A stretch of 59,715 nt of DNA from NCBI RefSeq assembly GCF_001556105.1, contig NZ_LSIF01000086.1, positions 1 to 59,715 of the forward strand, in the 5' to 3' direction. This DNA is from Pseudoxanthomonas mexicana (GTDB lineage: Bacteria; Pseudomonadota; Gammaproteobacteria; Xanthomonadales; Xanthomonadaceae). Of this stretch, positions 8,428 to 15,910 are shown in pieces; positions within the stretch are counted from its first letter, which is position 1; each line of letters begins with the position of its first letter. The notes beneath the pieces are model-generated. The model saw only the letters and a program-made list of their open reading frames with translations. It did no database searches and had not been told where the DNA came from. The position numbers were made by a program, and so were the translations under genes.

Positions 8428-9633
8428 TCAGCGCATCACCGCGGCGAAATCAACATCGCGCGCCACGTAGACGTTGACGATGGTGCCCTGGTTGATCGTC
8501 ACCGTGGGTGGCCGCGCCATGTTGCGGTCCAGTGCCATGTTGGCCAGGCGCTCCATGGTCCTGGCGGTGTTGCTCTGGTAGGGGTTCTGGACGACGGCGC
8601 CGCTGACGATCGAGGTCTCCTGCGGACCGTGCTTGGCGCCGGCGTACTTGAAGGCATCGCTGAGCATGCTGATCAGCAGCGCGGACGAGATGCGCTGCGC
8701 CCAGTGTGCGGAGTAATGGCCCGGATTGCCGGCCGCGCCCAGCATGTCGGTGCCGGGGCTGCGCATGTTGACGTCCATTCCGGTGGGGGTGGTGATGCGG
8801 TCCCACACGATCGCGGCACGCTCGCCGATGATGGCTTCGGAGGTGTAGCTGCCCATCACTTTCGAGCCGCGCGGCAGCAGCAGGCGCTTGCCGTTGACGG
8901 AGTACACCGGCTCGGTGACGACGCAGGAGGTGTAACCCGGCACGTCGGTGATCACGCGTGATTCGAGCACGCAGCGGATGTAGGTCCCGCGCAGCAGCAG
9001 GGTGTTGGGGTTGTAGAGCGGCTTCGCGCTGGTCATGCCATCCGGCGCCTCGCGCGGGATCGCGGGCCCCTGCCCCGGCTGTCCGGCCAGCATCGCGGCG
9101 TACTCGGCCATGCCCGGCTCCTGCGGTGGAGCGGCGGCATCCCGTCCGCCTTCGCCGAACGTGCTGGCCATATCGAGCATGCGCCGCTCGCGCAGCGTGG
9201 GCTCCTGTCGTCCCGGCATGCCGGATGGCATGGCCATCATCGAGGCTGTCGATGGGCCTGTATCATCCATCACCGGCAACGGCGGCAGGTCCGGTTCGAC
9301 CGCGACCGGCATCGCCTCTGGCGGCAGTTCGGGCAGATCGCGCGGCGCGGCGGGGATCACTACCTGTTCGCCCTTCGCTGGCAGTGGTTCGCGGTCGCCC
9401 TTCGAGGACAGCCCGCCGCCGAATATCCAGAACACCACGAGCAACATCAGCATGATGATGCCGGCGAGGAACAGCAGCGCCTTGCGGTTGAGCCGCTGCA
9501 CGTCCGCAGAGCGCAGGTAGGGCGCGTTCGCGTCCAGGTCGGGCTCCAGCGCCGGGCGCGCGGTCTGGTACGGACTCTGCGGAGCCACGCGCTCGGGGCC
9601 CATGTCCGGATGATCGTTCGGCGTCTGGTTCAT
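8428..9633 (-). CDS. virB10: T4SS core-complex protein VirB10
   Basis: A 401-residue protein spanning both membranes. It has a cytosolic N-terminus (1-51), a transmembrane helix (about 52-71, LLFLAGIIMLMLLVVFWIF), a Pro-rich periplasmic linker (about 80-190) and a C-terminal TrbI/VirB10 beta-barrel domain. Recognisable stretches there are LLLRGTYIRCVLESRVITD, SVNGKRLLLPRGSKVMGSY and RTMERLANMALDRN. It forms the core with VirB7 and VirB9. Its start overlaps the virB9 stop by 4 bases. Confidence 0.97.
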   Translation of the reverse strand: MNQTPNDHPDMGPERVAPQSPYQTARPALEPDLDANAPYLRSADVQRLNRKALLFLAGIIMLMLLVVFWIFGGGLSSKGDREPLPAKGEQVVIPAAPRDLPELPPEAMPVAVEPDLPPLPVMDDTGPSTASMMAMPSGMPGRQEPTLRERRMLDMASTFGEGGRDAAAPPQEPGMAEYAAMLAGQPGQGPAIPREAPDGMTSAKPLYNPNTLLLRGTYIRCVLESRVITDVPGYTSCVVTEPVYSVNGKRLLLPRGSKVMGSYTSEAIIGERAAIVWDRITTPTGMDVNMRSPGTDMLGAAGNPGHYSAHWAQRISSALLISMLSDAFKYAGAKHGPQETSIVSGAVVQNPYQSNTARTMERLANMALDRNMARPPTVTINQGTIVNVYVARDVDFAAVMR

Positions 9634-10394
9634 TGCTCCGGGCTCCTGCGCAGGCCCACCACGTTGTCGCCGTGGCGGATGACCAAGTAGGGATACGTGC
9701 CGTGCACGACGATGGTGTCGTCCTGCACGGTCGAGTTGACGACGAACTCATCGCCTTCCTCGCTCTCCCGTGCGAACACCACCGGGAAGTTGCCGCTGGG
9801 GAAGCGTGTGCGGTCGCCCATCCGGATGTAGGTGAAGCGGCGATCGTCGTAGACCGTCGTCGGCACCAGCCAGGCGGGACCGCGCTTGCGCTGCGCGTAT
9901 TCGTAGTTGAAGTGGTAGGCGCGCCCCGGCTGCACCTCGGTGCTGAGTTCGGACGCCACTTCCTGCGGCTTGTTGTCGATGCCGGCGAAGCTGGTATCGC
10001 CGGGATAGGCGAACTTGATACGGTACTGCACACCTGCCGCCCGCGCCTGGTCGAGCACGCGCCAGTCCGTCGCCACGACCTTCAACTCGAAGATGTACGA
10101 GTGGGCGGCGGTACGCACCAGCAGGTTGGTGTCCACATCCACGTTCTTGGGCTTCAGGTAGAACACATTGCCGCGACGGCTGATGTCCCAGCCGCCACTG
10201 AAGCCCGTGCTGAAGTCCAGGATCTCCTCGTGCGGGGACAACTCGATCTGCGTCGTAATGCCGAGGCCGGTGCGCACCGGATACACCTTGTCGGGCGCAT
10301 ACGTGTACTCCTCGATCACCTGCGCAACCGCCGGCAGGATCGCCAGCAACAGGCCGATGGCGGCCACACGCAGCAGGGCGTCCTTCAAGCTCAT
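9630..10394 (-). CDS. virB9: T4SS core-complex protein VirB9
   Basis: A 254-residue periplasmic protein with a signal peptide of about 24 residues (LLAILPAVAQ). The N-terminal domain contains VYPVRTGLGITTQIELSPHE. The C-terminal CagX/VirB9 domain has FNYEYAQRKRGPAWLVPTTVYDD and VNSTVQDDTIVVHGTYPYLVIRHGDNVVGLRR. VirB9 binds VirB7 and VirB10 in the outer-membrane core. Starts and stops overlap by 4 bases on both sides (ATGA), which shows tight operon coupling. Confidence 0.96.
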   Translation of the reverse strand: MSLKDALLRVAAIGLLLAILPAVAQVIEEYTYAPDKVYPVRTGLGITTQIELSPHEEILDFSTGFSGGWDISRRGNVFYLKPKNVDVDTNLLVRTAAHSYIFELKVVATDWRVLDQARAAGVQYRIKFAYPGDTSFAGIDNKPQEVASELSTEVQPGRAYHFNYEYAQRKRGPAWLVPTTVYDDRRFTYIRMGDRTRFPSGNFPVVFARESEEGDEFVVNSTVQDDTIVVHGTYPYLVIRHGDNVVGLRRSPEQ

Positions 10395-11305
10395 CGTTGT
10401 GGCACTCCAGGTCCATTCCGGGTTTCCGACTGCTCCGCGGGCTGCGGCGCCGTCGATACGTCGTTCTCGGCGGGGGCTGCGTGCGCACCGGCAGCGACGG
10501 GATCGACAGGCGCAGGAGCGGCCACGGTGGGCGAGGCGGGCTGCGCAGGCGGCGCCGGGAACTCGCGCTCCGGCACTGGCGTGGCGGTAAAATCATCGTC
10601 GACGCGGTAGTTGGTCACGCGGAATCCCAACGGATTCAACAGCCGGTCTTCCTCGCTCAGGCGAAGGTCGGGGTTGTAGGTGAACTCCAGCGTGGCAATG
10701 CGGCTGTCCAGCGGCTGCACCTGGCCTCGTCCCTTGTCGTAGAGGCTGCGCTGGAAGCGCACCGTCGCACCGGTAGGACGAGCACCGGTGCCTGCCCCGA
10801 TCAGGACGATGCTGAGGATACGGCTACGCACCGAACTGGCCCCGCCGTACAGACGGAACGGCCGCTCCGGATTGCTCTCCGAGTGCAGCGCGATGTAGGC
10901 AGGCGACACCGCCGGGCCCGCCATCGACAATGTCGTGCGCCAGTTGCGCTGACCGATAAGGCCCGAATCGTAGGATTCACGCGCGAGCACGAACTGCGCG
11001 ACGTTGCTCTTGTTGATCGCCTCCTCGGTGGTGACGTCGCGATCCTGAAAGTTGCCGGACAGGCGCGCGATGCTGGCGGTACCGGTATACGGATCGGCCA
11101 TGACCAGGTACGGCACTTTCTCCTTCAATGGCAGGAACAGGAAGTACCCACCTGCGAGGATCAGCGACATCACGATGGCCAACCACGCCACCAGCCAGGC
11201 GCGCCGCTCGCTTTTTCGCGCGCGTTCCGCCAGCGTCAGTTCGAAACTGACGCCCTGCGTGACGGCGCGATCGATATCGGGGGAAGAGGTCTTCTTCTTG
11301 AACAT
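10391..11305 (-). CDS. virB8: T4SS assembly factor VirB8
   Basis: From the ATG at 11305 this is a 304-residue bitopic protein. It has a short cytosolic N-terminus (MFKKKTSSPDIDRAVTQGVSF), a membrane helix at about 37-58, and a periplasmic VirB8 domain including KEKVPYLVMADPYTGTA and VAQFVLARESYDSG. A Pro/Ala-rich C-terminal tail of about 60 residues follows. A GTG at 11329 overlapping virB7 by 8 bases would add eight residues and cannot be excluded, since neither start has a clear Shine-Dalgarno sequence. VirB8 is a scaffold in the inner-membrane complex. Confidence 0.93.
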   Translation of the reverse strand: MFKKKTSSPDIDRAVTQGVSFELTLAERARKSERRAWLVAWLAIVMSLILAGGYFLFLPLKEKVPYLVMADPYTGTASIARLSGNFQDRDVTTEEAINKSNVAQFVLARESYDSGLIGQRNWRTTLSMAGPAVSPAYIALHSESNPERPFRLYGGASSVRSRILSIVLIGAGTGARPTGATVRFQRSLYDKGRGQVQPLDSRIATLEFTYNPDLRLSEEDRLLNPLGFRVTNYRVDDDFTATPVPEREFPAPPAQPASPTVAAPAPVDPVAAGAHAAPAENDVSTAPQPAEQSETRNGPGVPQR

Positions 11306-11321
11306 GCGCGGGCCGTCGTTC

Positions 11322-11771
11322 TCAGTCACCCAGCGCTGTGGCCGGCCGCACGTCCGCCGAGGGCAGCGACACCTGGCTCACGATGATGCGCGGGCGTTCG
11401 ATGACGACCTGGACCCCTTGATCCGCATATGCGGCAGACAGCGATGAGGCCGCGTCGTCCAGACTGCTGGTGCGGATCTGCGCGACCGGCGCGTGCAGCG
11501 TGTAATCGTTCGGATGCAGGTACGCCAGCGTGAGCCGTCCGTCCTTGGCCCAGCGCATCAGCATCGTCTTGAGCGTGCCATCTGCGGGCGAGGCCTGATA
11601 GATGTAGGTCTGCTGCAAGGGAATGGCCTGCGGTGCCTCTGCAAACCGGTTCACCGGACGCCAGCGTCCATTGATATCCGCGGCCTGCGGCGTCGCGCAT
11701 CCCGCGACCACCACCGGCACCATCACGACACACGACACCATCGCCTTGCGAAGAACGACGCTCCGGATCAC
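11322..11771 (-). CDS. virB7: Large X-T4SS lipoprotein VirB7 with N0-like domain
   Basis: The GTG at 11771, preceded by AAGGTGG, gives 149 residues. A signal peptide with Arg/Lys-rich n-region ends in the lipobox VVAGC, so Cys25 is lipidated. The mature protein starts with a VirB9-binding tail (NGRWRPVNRFAEAPQAIPL) followed by a globular domain of about 75 residues (TLKTMLMRWAKDGRLTLAYLHPNDYTL to IVSQVSLPSADV). Classical VirB7 proteins are only about 40-60 residues. The extra N0-like domain is the hallmark of Xanthomonas-type killing systems. The start codon overlaps the stop of a small upstream gene (GTGA). Confidence 0.92.
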   Translation of the reverse strand: MIRSVVLRKAMVSCVVMVPVVVAGCATPQAADINGRWRPVNRFAEAPQAIPLQQTYIYQASPADGTLKTMLMRWAKDGRLTLAYLHPNDYTLHAPVAQIRTSSLDDAASSLSAAYADQGVQVVIERPRIIVSQVSLPSADVRPATALGD

Positions 11772-11959
11772 GAATCCACCTTTCTGCAATTTTCGGCAAC
11801 ACACATCCGATGCGTGCCCCTCATGGGGCGCGTCACGGCACTGATGAATGTGTCCGGGTGGCAATGCACGCCCGCGCGCGTCGGGATCCAGAGGCTTCCC
11901 GAGGCCATCGCCTTGCGCAGGACACCTGCCTGCGCATTACCCCCTGTACTCGCATCCAT
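11768..11959 (-). CDS. Small unrecognised gene coupled to virB7
   Basis: A 63-codon frame starts at an ATG with AAGGAG nine bases upstream, one of the best ribosome sites in the operon. Its TGA stop overlaps the GTG start of virB7. The middle codons are G/C-ending like neighbouring real genes. The product has four Cys (HCH, MCVAENC), no signal peptide and no domain I recognise. It could be a true first gene of the virB operon or a translated leader that couples ribosomes into virB7. Residues GVLRKAMASG resemble VVLRKAMVSC at the virB7 start, which suggests a small local duplication. Confidence 0.45.
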   Translation of the reverse strand: MDASTGGNAQAGVLRKAMASGSLWIPTRAGVHCHPDTFISAVTRPMRGTHRMCVAENCRKVDS

Positions 11960-12041
11960 GCGCTCACACTCCTTTGACGCTCATGCGACCTCACGTGCAT
12001 CGCACGTTGAATCCGCGTAGTGCATCACCACAGTCGAGCCG

Positions 12042-12070
12042 AACATAGCCACGCGGTTTTGTGTCGTCAA
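12042..12070 (-). promoter_or_regulatory. Candidate sigma-70 promoter of the virB operon
   Basis: On the minus strand TTGACG (12070-12065) and TATGTT (12047-12042) are separated by 17 bases, a near-consensus -35/-10 pair. Transcription would begin near 12035, about 75 bases before the first small gene. The surrounding segment is clearly more A/T-rich than the rest of the window. Confidence 0.55.
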
Positions 12071-12083
12071 CAAAAATAAAAAC

Positions 12084-12098
12084 GTAAACATGTGTACG
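12084..12098. promoter_or_regulatory. CpxR-like half-site pair upstream of the virB promoter
   Basis: GTAAA-N5-GTACG resembles the CpxR box GTAAA-N5-GTAAA, with two mismatches in the second half-site. It ends about 15 bases upstream of the predicted -35 element, a normal activator position. A second imperfect pair, GTGAA-N7-GTGAA, lies at 12196-12212. Control of X-T4SS genes by CpxR has been reported for Xanthomonas. Here it is only a motif-level suggestion. Confidence 0.3.
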
Positions 12099-12231
12099 AC
12101 TATTTTCACCGTCATTAACCAAACCCACTAAAGCCCATAAAACAACGCGTGCACTGCAACTTGATGAAACTTCACGCGCCTGTTCGATCATCAGCGTGAA
12201 GAAGCATGTGAAAGAACGAACGACGTCACAT

Positions 12232-12252
12232 CGAATGTGAAAACTACATTCG
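12232..12252. promoter_or_regulatory. Inverted repeat in the virB/virD4 divergent region
   Basis: CGAATGT and ACATTCG form perfect 7-base arms around the 7-base spacer GAAAACT. The element lies between the divergent virB and virD4 transcription units, so it could be an operator serving either side. No regulator gene adjoins it. Confidence 0.35.
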
Positions 12253-12424
12253 CTGCGATGAACAAGAATGACGTCGCCGGATTGCTACAGACGAAACTTC
12301 GTCACGCCTGTAGGAAATTTCCTACGGCATGCCTCGAAGATCTGCTTCTCTCTTGAATGAAAAACACCTCTTGCATCATGCTGGCGATGAGGCTGTGGTC
12401 ATTCCTCGGGCGACAAGGAGCGAT

Positions 12425-13015
12425 ATGGAACCGTCGAAGATGGAAGAGTTCGTTGCCAATGCAACGTTGCTGGCGGCGCATCTGACAGAACAGTGCAACA
12501 AGGCCGCAGCCGCGCAACAGAGCTCGGCACATGAGCTTCAGGCATCCGCCATCGTGGTCAGGCAGACCATCGAGGACGGCAAGCGCGAGATGAGCGCGCA
12601 GGCGCGCGGCGCGGTGCATGACGCATTGGCGCAAGAGATTTCCGCGGCGACGCACAGCATCGGTGAGACGGCGGCACGACTTCGCCAGGTAGCCGACCAC
12701 CTGCAACGCGAGCAGGCGCACCTGTCGCAGCGCGCGCGCTTCCTCGGCTGGAAATCGCTGGGCGTGCTGTCGGTCGCCTGCCTGCTGCTGGTGGCGGGCA
12801 GCGGCTACGCGGCATGGCACAACGTGCAGCGCTCGGAGCGCGCGAAGGTAGATGCGGAGGTACTGGAAGCGTTGCAGCACATCACCATCACCTCCTGCAG
12901 CGGGCAGCCCTGCATCAAGTTGCAGGATGGCCTGCCGCGCTGGCAGAAGAACGACCAGTACGTGCTGATCGACACATCGGGGAAGCAGGAAGGAGCCGCG
13001 GGCGGCGGACGCTGA
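12425..13015 (+). CDS. Coiled-coil single-pass membrane protein upstream of virD4
   Basis: From the ATG at 12425 (AAGGAG just upstream) this is 196 residues. Residues 1-105 are Ala/Gln/Glu-rich with heptad-like spacing (LLAAHLTEQCNKAAAAQQ, ETAARLRQVADHLQREQ), a likely coiled coil. Residues 108-131 form one transmembrane helix (LGVLSVACLLLVAGSGYAAW). The C-terminal 60 residues contain CSGQPC and a possible small folded segment (RWQKNDQYVLID). It is transcribed with virD4, 42 bases upstream. The build recalls relaxosome-accessory proteins of mobilisable plasmids, but no relaxase is present. An accessory role for the VirD4 coupling protein is an inference. Confidence 0.75.
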   Translation: MEPSKMEEFVANATLLAAHLTEQCNKAAAAQQSSAHELQASAIVVRQTIEDGKREMSAQARGAVHDALAQEISAATHSIGETAARLRQVADHLQREQAHLSQRARFLGWKSLGVLSVACLLLVAGSGYAAWHNVQRSERAKVDAEVLEALQHITITSCSGQPCIKLQDGLPRWQKNDQYVLIDTSGKQEGAAGGGR

Positions 13016-13057
13016 AACCGCCACCGCATTCATCATGGAACGACGACAGGGGGTCGC

Positions 13058-14728
13058 GTGGGCAGTACACGTATTCTGATCATCGTGGTGCTTGCCGCGC
13101 TCGCAGCGGTGGGCGCCCTGTATCTCTCCGGTTATCTGGCGCTGCTGCTCCTGGGTCTGGACGGCGGGCTCGTCGGCATCGGCACCTACATCGACTACCT
13201 GAAGCATCTCGATCACCCGCGCGTGCAGCCCTACGCGTGGCGCATCAAGACGGCGGGCGCCGTGGGTGGTGGACTGATGCTGCTGGTCTGGGCCGCACTG
13301 TCGGTGATGGTCTACCAGTTGCGCAGCTACCGGAACCTGCACGGACGCGCGCGCTTCGCCGGCATGATCGACCTGGCGAACAAGGGCTTCCTGTCGGGCA
13401 AGGACACCGGCATCGTGGTGGGCCAGATGAACGGGAAACTGCTGCGCCTGTCCGGGCAACAGTTCGTCGTCCTTGCCGCGCCGACGCGCTCCGGCAAGGG
13501 TGTCGGCGTCGTGATTCCCAACCTGCTGGATTACCGTGAATCCGCGGTGGTGCTGGACATCAAGCAGGAGAACTTCGACCTGACATCGGGCTGGCGGCGG
13601 TCCATCGGCCACGAGGTGTACCTGTTCAACCCGTTCGCCGAAGACCGTCGCAGCCATCGCTGGAATCCGATGACCTACGTCTCGCCGGATCCGGCTTTCC
13701 GCGTGTCGGACCTGCAGAGCATCGCCGCGATGCTGTATCCGGATGGCGATGACAAGGACAAGTTCTGGGTCAGCCAGGCGCGCAACGCCTTCCTCGCCTT
13801 CACGCTGTACCTGTTCGAACGACGCGACCACGACAGCACGGCGGAACTGCCCACGCTGGGCTCGGTACTGCGCCTGTCGTCGGGCGACGGTGGCGAGATG
13901 AAGCCCTACCTGCAGAAACTGGTGGAGGCGCCCTTCCTGAGCGGACAGGCACGCACCGCGTTCGCCGGCCTGCTGTCGCAGGCGGACGTGACCTTCGCGT
14001 CCATCATCGGCTCCTTCCGCGAGCCGTTGAATCCCTGGCTGAACCCGGTGCTGGATGCGGCGACCAGCGCCGATGACTTCCGCCTGGACGACGTGCGCCG
14101 ACGCCGGATGACGATCTATGTCGGCATCCAGCCGAACAAGCTGGCAGAGAGCCGCCTGATCGTGAACCTGTTCTTCAGCCAGCTGATCAACGTCAACACC
14201 AAGGTGCTGCCGCAGAACGATCCGACGCTCAAGCACCAGTGCCTGTTGCTGATGGACGAGTTCACCGCGATCGGCCGCGTCGACATCATCGCCAAGGCGG
14301 TCGCCTACATGGCCGGCTACAACCTGCGCCTGCTGCCGATCATCCAGTCGATGGCGCAGCTGGACGCGGTCTACGGCAAGGAGCTGTCGCGCACCATCAT
14401 CACCAACCATGCACTGCAGATCATCTACGCCCCGCGCGAACAGCAGGATGCCAACGACTACTCGGAGATGCTGGGCTACACCACCATCAAGCGCCGCGCC
14501 CGCACACGCTCGCACGGACAAGGGCGCAACGTGTCGGACAACGAGGTGCTGGAGAAGCGTGCGCTGATGCTACCCCAGGAACTGAAGGCGATGGGACCGG
14601 AGAAGGAAATCGTGCTGTACGAGGGACTCGCCCACCCCATCCTGTGCCGGAAGGTCCGCTACTACCAGGACAGCTACTTCACCAAGCGCCTGCTGCCGAA
14701 GGTCGACATCGAACCCTTGCGGCTGTAG
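13058..14728 (+). CDS. virD4: T4SS coupling protein VirD4
   Basis: A 556-residue inner-membrane ATPase of the TraG/VirD4 family. Two N-terminal membrane segments lie at about 4-35 (LIIVVLAALAAVGALYLSGYLALLLLG in part) and 68-90. A hexameric motor domain follows with Walker A APTRSGKGVG near residue 141 and Walker B LLLMDEFTAIG near 396. Family stretches include SGWRRSIGHEVYLFNPF and YPDGDDKDKFWVSQARNAF. VirD4 recruits substrates to the VirB channel. In X-T4SS it binds the C-terminal XVIPCD domain of toxic effectors. The start is GTG, with AGGGGG upstream. Confidence 0.96.
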   Translation: MGSTRILIIVVLAALAAVGALYLSGYLALLLLGLDGGLVGIGTYIDYLKHLDHPRVQPYAWRIKTAGAVGGGLMLLVWAALSVMVYQLRSYRNLHGRARFAGMIDLANKGFLSGKDTGIVVGQMNGKLLRLSGQQFVVLAAPTRSGKGVGVVIPNLLDYRESAVVLDIKQENFDLTSGWRRSIGHEVYLFNPFAEDRRSHRWNPMTYVSPDPAFRVSDLQSIAAMLYPDGDDKDKFWVSQARNAFLAFTLYLFERRDHDSTAELPTLGSVLRLSSGDGGEMKPYLQKLVEAPFLSGQARTAFAGLLSQADVTFASIIGSFREPLNPWLNPVLDAATSADDFRLDDVRRRRMTIYVGIQPNKLAESRLIVNLFFSQLINVNTKVLPQNDPTLKHQCLLLMDEFTAIGRVDIIAKAVAYMAGYNLRLLPIIQSMAQLDAVYGKELSRTIITNHALQIIYAPREQQDANDYSEMLGYTTIKRRARTRSHGQGRNVSDNEVLEKRALMLPQELKAMGPEKEIVLYEGLAHPILCRKVRYYQDSYFTKRLLPKVDIEPLRL

Positions 14729-14797
14729 CGGCCCCATCGCTGGCAACGGCGGACGTCCGGGGTAGAATCCCGCCGTCCGCCCCGCCGAGATGCCGCC

Positions 14798-15172
14798 ATG
14801 CAATGCCCCAAGTGCCAAGGCTCCATGGAGCTGATTGTAGAACCCGAGGCCAGCGCGCATCGCTGCACCCGCTGCAAGGGGCTGTGGTTCGAGATGATGG
14901 CGCACGAGACGCTCAAGCACCGGGCCGAGGAGATCGACACCGGCGATCCGGCGCAGGGCGAGGAATGCAACAAGGTGGACCGGATCAAGTGCCCGGTCTG
15001 CATCGGCCACTGGGACCTGATCCGCATGGTCGACCCGCAGCAGCCGCACATCTGGTTCGAGAGCTGCAAGAACTGTTACGGCCGCTTCTACGATGCCGGC
15101 GAGTACCAGGATTTCGCGGAGATCGAGTTCGCCGACCTGATCAGGGACTGGAACGCACCGGAACGGATCTGA
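14798..15172 (+). CDS. Zinc-ribbon (zf-TFIIB-like) protein
   Basis: A 124-residue acidic protein with two zinc-binding knuckle pairs. CPKC (3-6) with CTRC (about 23-26) forms a zf-TFIIB-type ribbon followed by KGLWFE. CPVC (about 66-69) with CKNC (about 90-93) forms a second, similar ribbon. The two halves look like a tandem duplication. The family is widespread but lacks a defined function. A GC-rich inverted repeat (GGCGGAC/GTCCGCC) lies just upstream of the start. It is not obviously part of the secretion locus. Confidence 0.8.
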   Translation: MQCPKCQGSMELIVEPEASAHRCTRCKGLWFEMMAHETLKHRAEEIDTGDPAQGEECNKVDRIKCPVCIGHWDLIRMVDPQQPHIWFESCKNCYGRFYDAGEYQDFAEIEFADLIRDWNAPERI

Positions 15173-15187
15173 GCCGGCGCCAGGCGG

Positions 15188-15910
15188 TCAGGCCGAGCCT
15201 GCCCCGCCGCGTTCCTTGCAACCCCAGTTGAGGATGGGCGTGCCGGGCGGCAGCACGCGGCGGAACATCGCCACGCGCGCGGCCTTCGGGTTCACCACCA
15301 CGGGCGCGCGCGCCGCCTTGAGCAACGGCAGGTCGGCGCTGCTGTCCGAATACGCTACGGCGACTTCGCCATAGCCGCGTTCGCGCAGCATGCGCATCTT
15401 CTCTTCGTTGTGGCAGTGACGCGTGGCCACGACCGCGCCGAAACGCGGGCCGACGGCGGTGCCGATGACCGGCACGTCCTCGTGGGCGACGAAGCTGAGG
15501 ATCGCGCGCGCCAGTTCCGGCGGTGCGCCAGTAGCCACCACCACGTTGTCGCCCCGCGTGCGGTGGTCGCGGAACACCTCCAGCGCGTGCGGGAGCAGGC
15601 GCTGCTGCACGTCGTCACGATGCGTCGCCACGTACTGGTCGATGAGCGCATCGAAGCTGCGCCGGCCGTGCAGGCCGAACGTGCCGATCCAGATATAGCC
15701 GGAGATCCCCCGGCGGCGCGTCGGCAGGAAGGCCACCATCGGCCCCAGCACGATCGACGCGGCCAGCGCGACCGCCGTGCGCAGCGGATTGCGCTGGATC
15801 AGCCATTTGACCAGGTGACCACCGGAATCGCCGTCGTACAGCGTGTGGTCGAAATCGAAGACGACGACCGGGGCGTCCGGACGTGGCGTCGGATAGGAAA
15901 CGTCCGTCAT
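15188..15910 (-). CDS. HAD-IB family phosphatase
   Basis: A 240-residue HAD-superfamily hydrolase of the SerB-like IB type. Motif I is DFDHT (nucleophile Asp19, acid Asp21), motif II is the VATGAPP region and motif IV is [12 protein letters not shown]. Substrate specificity cannot be read; phosphoserine-like and phospholipid-type substrates are both possible. Its ATG overlaps the trpC stop (ATGA), so it is the last gene of the trp cluster. The overlap suggests co-expression but does not prove a role in tryptophan synthesis. Confidence 0.85.
   Translation of the reverse strand: MTDVSYPTPRPDAPVVVFDFDHTLYDGDSGGHLVKWLIQRNPLRTAVALAASIVLGPMVAFLPTRRRGISGYIWIGTFGLHGRRSFDALIDQYVATHRDDVQQRLLPHALEVFRDHRTRGDNVVVATGAPPELARAILSFVAHEDVPVIGTAVGPRFGAVVATRHCHNEEKMRMLRERGYGEVAVAYSDSSADLPLLKAARAPVVVNPKAARVAMFRRVLPPGTPILNWGCKERGGAGSA

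Larger units (their letters stand above)
11960..12424. other. A/T-rich divergent intergenic region
   Basis: About 465 bases separate the first minus-strand gene of the virB unit from the plus-strand gene before virD4. The stretch holds the candidate promoter, the CpxR-like pairs and the inverted repeat listed separately. Base composition falls sharply around 12060-12180. Short open frames on both strands here have no ribosome site and poor codon use, so I see no further gene. Confidence 0.6.

Noticed and set aside
11991..12191. A 66-codon minus-strand frame in the virB/virD4 intergenic region
   Set aside because: It overlaps the predicted promoter, has A/T-rich atypical codons and no ribosome site.
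12302..14521. A 739-codon minus-strand frame opposite virD4
   Set aside because: It is His/Arg/Gln-rich mirror sequence of virD4 and its neighbour, with no ribosome site or domain. High GC keeps antisense frames open.
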